Made by a program: the position numbers and the translations under genes. From contig JAFYZU010000056.1 of the NCBI GenBank assembly GCA_017548565.1, positions 1 to 34,015 of the forward strand: a stretch of DNA of 34,015 bases, given 5' to 3'. The notes beneath the pieces were generated by a model. It saw nothing but the letters and a program-made list of their open reading frames with translations. It ran no database searches and was not told where the DNA came from. This document shows positions 1 to 7,686 of the stretch, one piece after another (position 1 is the stretch's first letter; each line of letters starts with the position of its first letter). This DNA comes from Treponema sp. GTDB taxonomy: Bacteria; Spirochaetota; Spirochaetia; Treponematales; Treponemataceae.

Positions 1-1020
1 AACCTTTCATGCTTCTCTGACACACCGGGCGAAAGCTTCCAGACATATACAAACCCTAAGTTCAAGGCAGAAGGCGGCTATTCTAAGGTTGCAGAATCTG
101 TATTTGTAGCAGCCCTCTTTACATACGTTGGACCAAACTTTGTGGGAATCTTGAATCACCTGGGCAAGAAAGACGAAGCTGCTAAAGCTCAGGCAGAAAT
201 TGACAAGATGAAGAAAGTCATGATGGAAAGCGCCTGGGACGGAAACTGGTTTATGCGTGCTTACGATGCCAACGGCCAGAAGATGGGTTCTAAAGAATGC
301 GAAGAAGGACAGATCTTCATTGAGCCACAGGGCTTTGCAATTATGTCTGACATCGACAAGGACGCTGCAAAGAAGACTCTTGCCGCAATTGACGAACGCC
401 TGAACACAAAGCACGGACTTGTTTTGAACAATCCTGCTTTCAGCAAATATTATATCCAGTACGGAGAAATCTCTACATATCCGGGCGGATACAAAGAAAA
501 CGCAGGTATCTTTACCCACAACAACGCATGGATTATTTGTGCAGCAGCTTATGCAGGCGAAGGGGATCAGGCATTCAAGTACTACTCAGAAATTGCACCT
601 GCCTTTACAGAAGAAACTTCTGACCTTCACAAAACAGAACCTTATGTTTACGGCCAGATGATTGGCGGTAAAGACGCAGGTTCGGACATCGGTCAGACAG
701 GCAAGAACTTTGGTCAGGGTAAAAACTCATGGCTTACAGGTACAGCTGCCTGGAACATGGTTGCAATCAGCCAGTACATTCTTGGTATTCAGCCGGACTT
801 TGACGGACTCAAAGTTGACCCTTCAATTCCAGCTGCCTGGGATGGCTTTACAGCAACACGTTTGTTCCGCGGTGCTAAATACAACATCACAATCAAAAAC
901 CCTTCACACGTATGCAAGGGCGTAAAGAGTATGGTTGTAGACGGCAAGCCTGTAGAAGGTTGTGTTGTGCCGTTTGTTGAAGGAAAGAAGGAAGTTAATG
1001 TAGAAATTACATTAGGATAA
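1..1020 (+). CDS. GH94 cellobiose/cellodextrin phosphorylase, C-terminal part (5' end outside window)
   Basis: Reading frame 1 is open from the first base, so this is the last 339 residues of a protein of roughly 800 (usual for the family). The GTG at 142 is internal and not a start. Glycoside hydrolase family 94 enzymes split cellobiose or cellodextrins with phosphate, giving glucose 1-phosphate in the cytoplasm. Recognition rests on the C-terminal signature: residues reading KNSWLTGTAAWN and then AISQYILGIQPDFDGLKVDP, followed by IPAAWDGF and a beta-sandwich tail, which is the typical end of cellobiose phosphorylases. The catalytic aspartate lies upstream of the window and cannot be checked. 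Substrate (cellobiose versus longer cellodextrin) cannot be fixed from this part. The gene ends at a strong terminator, so it closes its transcription unit. It fits with the GH5, GH1 and GH43 genes further right. Confidence 0.9.
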   Translation, partial: NLSCFSDTPGESFQTYTNPKFKAEGGYSKVAESVFVAALFTYVGPNFVGILNHLGKKDEAAKAQAEIDKMKKVMMESAWDGNWFMRAYDANGQKMGSKECEEGQIFIEPQGFAIMSDIDKDAAKKTLAAIDERLNTKHGLVLNNPAFSKYYIQYGEISTYPGGYKENAGIFTHNNAWIICAAAYAGEGDQAFKYYSEIAPAFTEETSDLHKTEPYVYGQMIGGKDAGSDIGQTGKNFGQGKNSWLTGTAAWNMVAISQYILGIQPDFDGLKVDPSIPAAWDGFTATRLFRGAKYNITIKNPSHVCKGVKSMVVDGKPVEGCVVPFVEGKKEVNVEITLG

Positions 1021-1040
1021 AAAATACCTTATAAAACTTA

Positions 1041-1071
1041 AGCCGGCTCTGTAATGGGGCCGGTTTTTTTT
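1041..1071 (+). terminator. Rho-independent terminator after GH94 gene
   Basis: CCGGCTC (1043-1049) pairs with GGGCCGG (1057-1063) with one G-T pair and a 7-base loop, followed directly by a run of eight T. It begins about 20 bases after the stop codon. Confidence 0.9.
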
Positions 1072-1117
1072 ATATAGACATTTTTATATTTTTCTCAAAT
1101 TTAAAATCCTTTTTTTC

Positions 1118-1146
1118 TTGTTATCTCAACCAACCTGTGTTACTAT
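1118..1146 (+). promoter_or_regulatory. Candidate promoter of the 93-residue protein gene
   Basis: TTGTTA (1118-1123) and TACTAT (1141-1146) are separated by 17 bases, and TGT stands just before the -10 box, giving an extended -10. The predicted start near 1153 leaves a leader of about 68 bases. Confidence 0.45.
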
Positions 1147-1149
1147 AAG

Positions 1150-1166
1150 TTGATTCGCAAAATCAA
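1150..1166. promoter_or_regulatory. Inverted repeat at the predicted transcription start
   Basis: TTGATT (1150-1155) and AATCAA (1161-1166) flank CGCAA, right where transcription should begin. It could be an operator or a small leader hairpin; the regulator is unknown. Confidence 0.3.
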
Positions 1167-1194
1167 TTCTGTAAAAGTATAATCCCGAAAAATC

Positions 1195-1204
1195 AAAACG
1201 TTTT
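1195..1204. promoter_or_regulatory. Palindrome AAAACGTTTT, LacI-type operator-like
   Basis: A perfect 10-base palindrome with a central CG, a common form of LacI-family operators, lies in the leader just before the GGAGG ribosome-binding site (1210-1214). Short AT-rich palindromes also arise by chance. Confidence 0.25.
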
Positions 1205-1220
1205 ACTCTGGAGGTATCCT

Positions 1221-1502
1221 ATGATTATACTTTTGGCAATTATCATATGGCTTTATGCAGATTATCAGCAGAATTTAACTGACCATGAACAGAAAATGCG
1301 GGAAAATAACGAATCACTGGAAAAAATCCTTGAAAGAGACAGGGCGCAGCGTATGATTGAAAAACAGATTGCATTACGGGATGAATACCGGCTTAAAACA
1401 ATGCAGAAATCCCGCAAAAATGGTCGGCAAAGAATCACGCGGACATATGCCCAGGATCAGGACGGACGTATTATCGTACAGGAAATTATTGAAGATATCT
1501 AG
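1221..1502 (+). CDS. Small membrane-anchored coiled-coil protein, function unknown
   Basis: A 93-residue protein with no recognised family. Residues 1-13 are hydrophobic (rich in I, L and one W) and look like a single N-terminal membrane segment. Residues 15-65 are charged, rich in E, K, R and Q, and likely form a long helix or coiled coil facing the cytoplasm. The basic stretch KSRKNGRQR near residue 62 is followed by an acidic tail. The start is well supported: a full GGAGG ribosome-binding site stands 6 bases upstream, and a promoter can be seen at 1118-1146. It has its own transcription unit between the GH94 terminator and the convergent transporter gene, whose stop is 26 bases away. The shape resembles small phage-shock-type or septum-associated membrane proteins, but no function is claimed. 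Confidence 0.75.
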   Translation: MIILLAIIIWLYADYQQNLTDHEQKMRENNESLEKILERDRAQRMIEKQIALRDEYRLKTMQKSRKNGRQRITRTYAQDQDGRIIVQEIIEDI

Positions 1503-1528
1503 TCGTATATTCCTGCTGTTTCAAGAGG

Positions 1529-3181
1529 TTATCCATTCATAAGGCTTTCCGAAATGCTGAAACAGTTATCACCAATGTGTTCAATTGCACGAACCATATC
1601 AATATACAAAAGCTCTGATTTTACATCTGCACCGCTTTCAAGACGCTTTCTGGCAACCTTCTTCAAATCTTTACGGAAGGCGTCTATTCCATCTTCAAGT
1701 TCGCGGGCAAGTTCAAGCTTTTCAGGAGTCAAAGTCTTATTGACATTAATCCTTATGAACTGAAGGAACTGTCGTACAAGCTCAATGTACGGTAAAAGAC
1801 GTTCCATATCCTCAGTTTTAAATGTCATCTTTTTTTCAATCGACCGGCAGATAAGCATGATTGTTCCATAACAGCTGTCACTCATATTTTCAAGCTCATC
1901 TACAATCTGAATCATACTTGAAACATGATTAAACTGAACATCGGTAAGCTGAAGGCGTTCACAGTTAATAAGATAATGCGTAATCTGTTCATGCATCTGA
2001 TCTACATAGTTTTCGGTAACCGACATTTTTTCCTGATATTTATCAATAAAATCCTGATTACGTTTTGTAACTCCAATCTGAATTTTATCAAACATATCGG
2101 TTACTACATCGGTCATATCGGCAATTGCTTTTTCTACCTGAATGATATGAGTTGTAATGCTGTCCTTTCCCGGAAGCGATGTAAATTCAAGTTTATAAAC
2201 TTTATTAACATCATCCGGATCATCCTTAATACAGAGCCGTGTAAATTTAACAAGAAGACTCTGAAGCGGTAAAAGAATGATTGTAGAAAGCGTTTTAAAT
2301 ACAGTATGAAGCATAGCAATTCTGATTGCCATGTTGGAATTTTCGTGTCCGGGAGTAAGAAGAACAACAAGATTAAGAAATGGTTTGAAGAAAACCAACG
2401 CAATTACAGTACCGATTACGTTGAACATAACATGAATTAAGGCCGATCGTCTTGCATCTGCAGAAGTTCCGAAAGAAGCAAGGATTGCATCTATCGTAGA
2501 ACCAATATTGCTTCCTAATGTCATTGCAGCGGCAAGTTCCCAGGAAATCAAACCGTTATAAGCCATTGTAATTACGATTGCAGAAAAAGCAGATGAAGAA
2601 TGAAGAAGAGCCGTAATTACTATACCGATTATAAAGCCTACTGATATCGAAAGAAAGCCAGTTCCCTGTATCTTAAAAAGCCATCCAAGCTGCTCCGGTG
2701 TAAATACATCTGACAGTCCCGAAAGACCAAGGAAAAGCATACCAAAACCCATGATTGCTTCACCAAGGTTCTTATACATATTCTTCTTTCTGAAAAGGAT
2801 TGTAAGAAAATAACCGAATCCGAAAACCGGAATTGCAAAGGCAGAAATTGAAAAACTGAATCCGAATAAAGAAACGATCCAGGCTGTGATTGTCGTACCG
2901 ATATTTGCACCGAATATAACACCTACAGATTGTGCAAGACTCATCAGACCGGCATTAACAAAGGTTACAACCATTACTGTTGTAGCTCCGGAAGACTGAA
3001 TAATCATTGTAACAATAAGACCGGTTAAAAGTGCGATTATCCTGTTTCCTGTGATTACGCTCAAGGCACGCTGAAGTTTATCTCCCGCACTGTTCTGAAC
3101 ACCATCACTCATGAGCTTCATACCGTACATAAGGAAGCCCAGACTGCCGATTAATTCAACTATAGGCATTACTATATTCAT
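1529..3181 (-). CDS. Na/Pi-cotransporter family protein with C-terminal PhoU-like domain
   Basis: A 550-residue membrane protein of the Na+/phosphate cotransporter II type (NptA/YjbB-like). Residues 1-310 hold two related hydrophobic units, each with the hallmark serine motif: QSSGATTVM near residue 62 and HSSSAFSAIVI near 194, each followed by a G-N-I-G segment (GANIGTT, GSNIGST). Residues from about 340 to 550 are soluble and helical, as in PhoU domains, which control phosphate uptake in other bacteria. Family knowledge suggests sodium-driven phosphate movement across the inner membrane; direction is not known from sequence. The ATG at 3181 is preferred because a promoter at 3188-3216 places the transcript start almost exactly on it. 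There is no ribosome-binding site, so the mRNA may be leaderless. It diverges from the lipoprotein gene at 3246. Confidence 0.92.
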   Translation of the reverse strand: MNIVMPIVELIGSLGFLMYGMKLMSDGVQNSAGDKLQRALSVITGNRIIALLTGLIVTMIIQSSGATTVMVVTFVNAGLMSLAQSVGVIFGANIGTTITAWIVSLFGFSFSISAFAIPVFGFGYFLTILFRKKNMYKNLGEAIMGFGMLFLGLSGLSDVFTPEQLGWLFKIQGTGFLSISVGFIIGIVITALLHSSSAFSAIVITMAYNGLISWELAAAMTLGSNIGSTIDAILASFGTSADARRSALIHVMFNVIGTVIALVFFKPFLNLVVLLTPGHENSNMAIRIAMLHTVFKTLSTIILLPLQSLLVKFTRLCIKDDPDDVNKVYKLEFTSLPGKDSITTHIIQVEKAIADMTDVVTDMFDKIQIGVTKRNQDFIDKYQEKMSVTENYVDQMHEQITHYLINCERLQLTDVQFNHVSSMIQIVDELENMSDSCYGTIMLICRSIEKKMTFKTEDMERLLPYIELVRQFLQFIRINVNKTLTPEKLELARELEDGIDAFRKDLKKVARKRLESGADVKSELLYIDMVRAIEHIGDNCFSISESLMNG

Positions 3182-3187
3182 TTTTAC

Positions 3188-3216
3188 ATATTAGCGAAAA
3201 TCGATGACCTTTTCAA
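3188..3216 (-). promoter_or_regulatory. Promoter of the Na/Pi transporter gene, leaderless type
   Basis: On the minus strand, TTGAAA (3216-3211) and TAATAT (3193-3188) are 17 bases apart. The -10 box ends 6 bases before the ATG, so transcription should start on or next to the start codon. Confidence 0.5.
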
Positions 3217-3238
3217 TAAAAATTAAATGTTGTAATAT
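3210..3238 (+). promoter_or_regulatory. Promoter of the lipoprotein gene, overlapping the divergent promoter
   Basis: TTTTCA (3210-3215) and TAATAT (3233-3238) are 17 bases apart and the ATG is at 3246, again with no ribosome-binding site. Its -35 box overlaps the -35 box of the opposite promoter, so the two cannot easily be used at once. Confidence 0.4.
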
Positions 3239-3245
3239 ATAGCTC

Positions 3246-4028
3246 ATGAAACGTACTATTTTATTTACAGCCTTAAGTCTTATACTGATATCTGCTTTAT
3301 GCTCCTGCAGAAATAAAAACTCAGGCATGAAAACAGAAACTGCAGTAAAAAAACAGACTTCTTCAAAAGGTGTTTCAAAAGGAAACGTAGAAAAAAGAAT
3401 TTCTTTATGGAATGCAGAAAATAAAAAAATATATATAATTTTCGGATACGGCTTCAATGATGAAAAAATGCTTGAAACAATAAACACATCCATCGCTGAA
3501 AAATACGGGCTCAACGATGAAAACGGCATAATCAAAAGCTTTATTTTTCCGCAAGATTTTAAGCACGGCATCAAAGCATATCAGTCTGATTTATATTCAT
3601 ATCTTTCAGAGCCTGATTCAACCATAGGCGGATTAATAATTCTTGGTGCGCCTGAAAACACACATATTGCGCTTGGACGCCTTCAGGATCATTATGATAT
3701 GGAAGTTCCTTTTCCGATAGTTGCGCTTTTTCCACAGGATGATCCTCTCGGACTTGAATCTACCTGTGATATAGTAATTGATATTTCTCAAAAGGCAGAA
3801 ATTACCGGCGAAGAACTCGAGGAAGAAACTGCAATGGAAATCATTGAGGAAGCAAGACCTATTCTTTTTAATACAATCGAGTTTATACTTTCGAAGGATG
3901 GTGTTATCGAAAAGGATATGGATAAAATGAATCTCGCTGAAAATCTTCTTAAGAAAATCAAGTTTTCACGATACATGGATCCTGAAACAAACATTCATTC
4001 AATTAATCATTTTATAATTCAACAATAA
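3246..4028 (+). CDS. Lipoprotein of unknown function, exported
   Basis: A 260-residue protein with a lipoprotein signal peptide: a KR start, a hydrophobic stretch to about residue 18, and cysteines at 19 and 21. C21 after L-C-S is the likelier lipidation site under the loose spirochaete rule. After a charged linker (residues 24-50) comes an alpha/beta domain from about residue 58, starting IYIIFGYGFND. Alternating strands and helices (GGLIILGAPENTHIALGRL near 128) give the look of a periplasmic binding-protein-like lobe, possibly of the DUF3798 type; that link is a guess from memory. The gene is followed after one base by the phosphoesterase gene, so the two are cotranscribed. No catalytic motif can be seen. 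Confidence 0.75.
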   Translation: MKRTILFTALSLILISALCSCRNKNSGMKTETAVKKQTSSKGVSKGNVEKRISLWNAENKKIYIIFGYGFNDEKMLETINTSIAEKYGLNDENGIIKSFIFPQDFKHGIKAYQSDLYSYLSEPDSTIGGLIILGAPENTHIALGRLQDHYDMEVPFPIVALFPQDDPLGLESTCDIVIDISQKAEITGEELEEETAMEIIEEARPILFNTIEFILSKDGVIEKDMDKMNLAENLLKKIKFSRYMDPETNIHSINHFIIQQ

Positions 4029-4029
4029 T

Positions 4030-4731
4030 ATGATAACCCTGCTGCAAAACGAAGAAAACCTGATTGGCAGTGAACAGGCAATAAATGAACTTAAAACATT
4101 AGATCACGCCAGGGTACTTACAATTTCAGATTCTCACGGCAACTACAATCTTCTGATTAAAATAGTAAGACAGTTCGGTCCTTCGTGCAATGCGTTGATT
4201 TTTTGTGGGGATGGAGCACGCGATATTGCCGAGCTTTTAGAGGTTGCAGACGAGAATGAAGAATTCAAGAAATGTGTTCCACCTGTAATAGCTTTTGTAC
4301 GCGGAAACGGAGATTCTTCGACAGTTCCAGTCTCTTTTGATATAGGCAGAAACAATAAGCATGCTTTTTCTCTGCTAAAAGGAACAGTTGTAGTTCCTTT
4401 AATGCAGACACTTACGGTAAACTCTCACAATATCCTCATAACTCACGGTCACTATCAGGGTGTCGATTTCGGCTATGAAAATCTGATGAGCGAAATGCAG
4501 ATTCATGAATCATCTTATGCAGTATACGGACACACACATGTAGCATGTACAGAGCGTCAGGAGGATTATAACTTTATTAATCCGGGTTCAATTTCACGAC
4601 CAAGAGCCTCACAGCCTCCATGCTTTGCAATCCTTACTGTAGAAAAACAATTTATCGATGCCGCATTTTTAAAAATATCTGACAGCCATTCTGCAAATCC
4701 GCAGTATTCGTTATATAATCCAGTATATTGA
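4030..4731 (+). CDS. YfcE/MJ0936-type metallophosphoesterase
   Basis: A 233-residue calcineurin-like phosphoesterase. All metal-binding motifs are visible in order: D-S-H (D34, H36), G-D (D61), R-G-N-G-D (N93), T-H-G-H (H139) and G-H-T-H (H168, H170), then NPGSISRPR, the usual YfcE-family ending. Such enzymes are di-metal phosphodiesterases acting in the cytoplasm; the natural substrate is not known. There is no signal peptide. About 25 residues precede the core, more than in most family members. The start lies one base after the stop of the lipoprotein gene, so translation is probably coupled. The stop codon directly abuts the stop of the opposite-strand hydrolase gene. Confidence 0.9.
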   Translation: MITLLQNEENLIGSEQAINELKTLDHARVLTISDSHGNYNLLIKIVRQFGPSCNALIFCGDGARDIAELLEVADENEEFKKCVPPVIAFVRGNGDSSTVPVSFDIGRNNKHAFSLLKGTVVVPLMQTLTVNSHNILITHGHYQGVDFGYENLMSEMQIHESSYAVYGHTHVACTERQEDYNFINPGSISRPRASQPPCFAILTVEKQFIDAAFLKISDSHSANPQYSLYNPVY

Positions 4732-5388
4732 TTATTCAAAATAAAAGGATGGACCATGACCACAGAAAACCTGAGTGTTCTGAGGGATTGTCTGTTTTAA
4801 GTATACAAGACTTTTTTTAAGTGCATTAAAATCACCACCGTATAAATCTGTCCTTCCAAAACCACCTGAACTGAATATCGTATCGCCGGCAATAAGAACC
4901 TTCTGCGTCCTGCTGAAAAGACAGATAGAACCAGGAGAATGTCCCGGTGTATGAATTATTTTCCAGTCACCTTCAATTGACGGAACAAAGGAATTTAGCA
5001 TTGCGTCACCTTTTAGCGAAATATCTGCAGGAGGCTGCTTCAATAACTGCTCGTAAACAATCATTGCCCCGCAATCCTTCAGCACATTTTCATTCATCAA
5101 TCCTACAGGATTCTGAAGTTCTGAAACTTCTGCTTCATGAACGCATACCGGAGCATCCTTAAATTTTTCCTTAATTTTATTTATACCGGTAATGTGATCA
5201 AAATGAGTATGGGTTAGAATTACTGCGACACATTCAAGTTTCTTTCCCTGAAGATAATCCGTTATGCAGTTTTCATCGTTACTTAAACTGCACGCTGCGG
5301 GATCTACAACAAAACATTTTGAAATTCCGCACGGAACAACAAGAGTATTTACACTTAAAACACCTGTCTGCAGTAATTCTATTTCCAT
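4732..5388 (-). CDS. Metallo-beta-lactamase-fold hydrolase (glyoxalase II-like)
   Basis: A 218-residue protein with the full metal-site pattern of the fold: THTHFDH (H60, H62, D64, H65), HTPGHSPGS (H150), AGDTIF (D169) and C-G-H-G-P (H211). This set matches the hydroxyacylglutathione-hydrolase-like group, which hydrolyses thioesters, but many relatives have other substrates and the true one is unknown. No signal peptide, so cytoplasmic. It is the last gene of the clpP operon: the start is 6 bases after the stop of the RNA-binding protein gene, with no strong ribosome-binding site. The stop codon touches the stop of the convergent phosphoesterase gene, leaving no room for a terminator between them. 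Confidence 0.88.
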   Translation of the reverse strand: MEIELLQTGVLSVNTLVVPCGISKCFVVDPAACSLSNDENCITDYLQGKKLECVAVILTHTHFDHITGINKIKEKFKDAPVCVHEAEVSELQNPVGLMNENVLKDCGAMIVYEQLLKQPPADISLKGDAMLNSFVPSIEGDWKIIHTPGHSPGSICLFSRTQKVLIAGDTIFSSGGFGRTDLYGGDFNALKKSLVYLKQTIPQNTQVFCGHGPSFYFE

Positions 5389-5394
5389 TAATGA

Positions 5395-6123
5395 TTAATA
5401 TCCGAATGGTTCCTTGTCTTTAGCGGCTTTTTCTGCTGCTGCATAAGCGGCTGCATCCTCTGCAGAAAGATCCTCCTCGTAAGCAGCTGAATATCCTTCC
5501 TGTGAATCTGATGGAATTTCAGAAGAATTTTCGTCTGTCTTCTGATGACTGAAGCTTACGACAAGCTTTCTTCCACGGTATTCATAACCGTTCAATTTAT
5601 CTATTGCGATCTGAGAGTCTTCTGTATAAAGCTGAACGAATGAATAATTTGCAAGAACCTTAATATCACCGATTCTTTCTCTGTCTATTCCTGCAACAGC
5701 AATAAGGATTCCTACTAAATCTCTCGGATAAACACGTCTGTTCTTTCCGATTGAAATAAAGATTGAAGTTGCTTTATCTTCAGGGATTTCTACACGCGGA
5801 TGAGCAGTCTTTTCTTCTGAAAAATCCTTTGCCTTAAGAGTAGATTTATAATCATTTTTAAAAGAATCATTCTTATCACGGCGGGTGTTCATCTTTTCCC
5901 TTCTGTTGAACGGCATGTGATAGTGAGGCAAAACTTCTTTTAACATATATGCAATTACATACTTACGGCGAGTTAATGGTACATTCTTCTTAAATAACTT
6001 GATTAAGGAAGTTAAAGTATCAATATCTTCTTCTGTTGTAATTTTTGTTACCGCATTTTCAAGATAAGATGCAGTTTTGTCTTCGTTGATTTCAAATTCG
6101 CGGTTAAAATTTCTGTAACCCAT
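5395..6123 (-). CDS. Stand-alone DbpA-type RNA-binding domain protein (no helicase core)
   Basis: A 242-residue protein. Residues about 119-193 match the C-terminal RNA-binding domain of DEAD-box helicases such as DbpA/CsdA: TSIFISIGKNRRVYPRDLVG, then I-G-D-I-K-V, a central S-F-V-Q-L strand and YRGRKLVVSF. In DbpA this RRM-like domain binds 23S rRNA. No helicase motif (Walker A, DEAD) is present in the protein. Residues 11-66 look helical and may be a partner-binding domain; 67-118 is basic and probably disordered; the tail from 195 is acidic and alanine-rich. A GGAG ribosome-binding site stands 7 bases before the ATG. It sits in the clpP operon between the UPF0158-GNAT and hydrolase genes. 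A role in ribosome assembly or in guiding a separate helicase is inference. Confidence 0.8.
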   Translation of the reverse strand: MGYRNFNREFEINEDKTASYLENAVTKITTEEDIDTLTSLIKLFKKNVPLTRRKYVIAYMLKEVLPHYHMPFNRREKMNTRRDKNDSFKNDYKSTLKAKDFSEEKTAHPRVEIPEDKATSIFISIGKNRRVYPRDLVGILIAVAGIDRERIGDIKVLANYSFVQLYTEDSQIAIDKLNGYEYRGRKLVVSFSHQKTDENSSEIPSDSQEGYSAAYEEDLSAEDAAAYAAAEKAAKDKEPFGY

Positions 6124-6150
6124 AATAATCTCCTTAAATAATTAAAATAA

Positions 6151-7032
6151 TTAAAGTCTAACTGAATATCCCGTACCTGTTTTTTCAAAGCCCATTCCAG
6201 TCAATAAAGGCAGAAAGCTTTCGGGAATAATAATTTGTGGAAGCGTAATCCACTTTATACCGTCAGATTTAAGACGTGAAAAACACATCGATAATAACTC
6301 TGTGCCGATTCCTAATCCGCGGTAATTCTCAGGAACAAAAAGGCTTGTAATTACGCATACCTTTTCCTGAACCGGCAAATAAGTAATACAACCTGCAAAA
6401 TCATCGGTAAGGCTGTGACAACTGATTCCTTTCTGATGTTTATTATCAGCATTTAAAAACTGATCCAGCCACATTTCGTAAAAAGCAGATTGCAGTTCTT
6501 CTTCCAGGTCATTTTGTTCTTCAATAAAACCAGCGTGAATATATGAACAGATAAGATCAGACTCGCTGCTGCTGTAATCTCTGAACGAAAAATCATCATG
6601 AATTAAATCTTCATCCGATTCAGGAACATAAGCAAGCTTTTCCAATCCCCAGATTTCACGCAATGAATTATACCATCGGTTTATAAAAAGACCCATTTCC
6701 CTGTTTCTGAAAACATACCATCTTTTTTCAACCTCAGGATATTTTTTTAATATAGTTCTGAAATTCTTAAATACCCCCCTTCCGGAATGCAGACACGACT
6801 GAAGTTCTTCTTTTGCAAACGGAGAATAAAGACGGTTTACAAAAGTCTGTCTTAAATTATACCCTTCAGTAGAATTCCATCCCGGTAATCTGTAATAATT
6901 TTCTTCATCTGCTTTAAGCTCGTTCTGTTCAATAAGACATCCGTTCGCGGCATCTATCAGAAACTGCTGCTCCTGATTATCCATTGCCGATTGAATGCTG
7001 TCAATTAATTGATCGGTTAAAGCAAACGTCAT
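6151..7032 (-). CDS. UPF0158 domain fused to GNAT acetyltransferase
   Basis: A 293-residue two-domain protein. Residues 4-137 resemble the uncharacterised UPF0158 family: L-T-D-Q-L-I-D-S-I near the start, YRLPGWNSTEGY (47-58), SGRGVFKNF (83-91), then W-Y-V-F and WYNSLREIWGLE. Residues about 140-293 are a GNAT fold, with the acetyl-CoA loop R-G-L-G-I-G at 238-243 and the ending L-L-T-G-M-G-F-E-K-T-G. GNAT enzymes move an acetyl group to an amine on a protein or small molecule; the acceptor is unknown. The ATG lies 3 bases after the clpP stop with no ribosome-binding site, so translation is probably coupled to ClpP. UPF0158 is assigned by eye; the GNAT part is more certain. Confidence 0.8.
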   Translation of the reverse strand: MTFALTDQLIDSIQSAMDNQEQQFLIDAANGCLIEQNELKADEENYYRLPGWNSTEGYNLRQTFVNRLYSPFAKEELQSCLHSGRGVFKNFRTILKKYPEVEKRWYVFRNREMGLFINRWYNSLREIWGLEKLAYVPESDEDLIHDDFSFRDYSSSESDLICSYIHAGFIEEQNDLEEELQSAFYEMWLDQFLNADNKHQKGISCHSLTDDFAGCITYLPVQEKVCVITSLFVPENYRGLGIGTELLSMCFSRLKSDGIKWITLPQIIIPESFLPLLTGMGFEKTGTGYSVRL

Positions 7033-7035
7033 ATT

Positions 7036-7650
7036 TTATTTTTTCAGGTCATCGCTTGTAGTTACAATCCTGCTGATAAGACCATATTTTACAGCTTCAT
7101 CTGCATCAAGCCAGTAATCACGTTCTGTATCTTTTGTAACCTGTTCAAGTGCTGTACCCGTACCTTCCGAAATAATTTTATTTATTTTTGCGCGGATGTT
7201 TTCCATATCCTTTGCATAAATCTCAATATCTGTTGCAACACCTCTCATTCCACCAAGCGGCTGATGAATAAGATAACGGCTGTTTGGAAGACCAACCCTT
7301 CTTTCTTTTGGAACTGAAAGAAGAATCAAGGTTGCAGCAGAAGCAATTAATCCCATTCCAATAAGATAAACCGGTGCCGACACATATCTGATTATATCAA
7401 AAATTGCAAAACCAGCATCTACATCTCCACCAGGAGAATCTATATACATGTAAACAGGTTTTTTATTATCCTCTGAATCAAGAATCAGAAGCTGTCGTGC
7501 AATTTCATCTGCAAGTTCTTTTTTAATCTCCCCGGTAAGAATAATCTGCCTTGTTTTTAAAAATCTTTCCGAAAACGGATCCGGTGCTTTAGGCATTTTC
7601 TTTTCTTCATCTTCGTCATCAAAAAGCGGAGAACTGTAAATTGAATTCAT
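7036..7650 (-). CDS. clpP: ClpP serine protease subunit (ClpP2-like)
   Basis: A 204-residue ClpP, the proteolytic subunit that works with Clp ATPases in the cytoplasm. The catalytic triad is visible and correctly spaced: Ser104 in I-A-S-A-A, His129 in IHQPLGG and Asp178 in DTERD; the S-H and H-D spacings (25 and 49) equal those of the E. coli enzyme. The N-terminus (residues 5-27) is acidic and proline-rich and longer than usual. The neighbours are not clpX or tig, so this is probably a second, separate ClpP paralogue, as known in treponemes. A GGAG ribosome-binding site precedes the ATG, and a promoter is seen at 7687-7715. It heads a four-gene operon with the UPF0158-GNAT, DbpA-domain and hydrolase genes. 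Confidence 0.95.
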   Translation of the reverse strand: MNSIYSSPLFDDEDEEKKMPKAPDPFSERFLKTRQIILTGEIKKELADEIARQLLILDSEDNKKPVYMYIDSPGGDVDAGFAIFDIIRYVSAPVYLIGMGLIASAATLILLSVPKERRVGLPNSRYLIHQPLGGMRGVATDIEIYAKDMENIRAKINKIISEGTGTALEQVTKDTERDYWLDADEAVKYGLISRIVTTSDDLKK

Positions 7651-7686
7651 TATAACTCCTAAATATTTTAAAAATATGATATTATA

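Noticed and set aside
7..519. 170-residue minus-strand reading frame
   Set aside because: Shadow of the GH94 gene, whose protein matches its family throughout.
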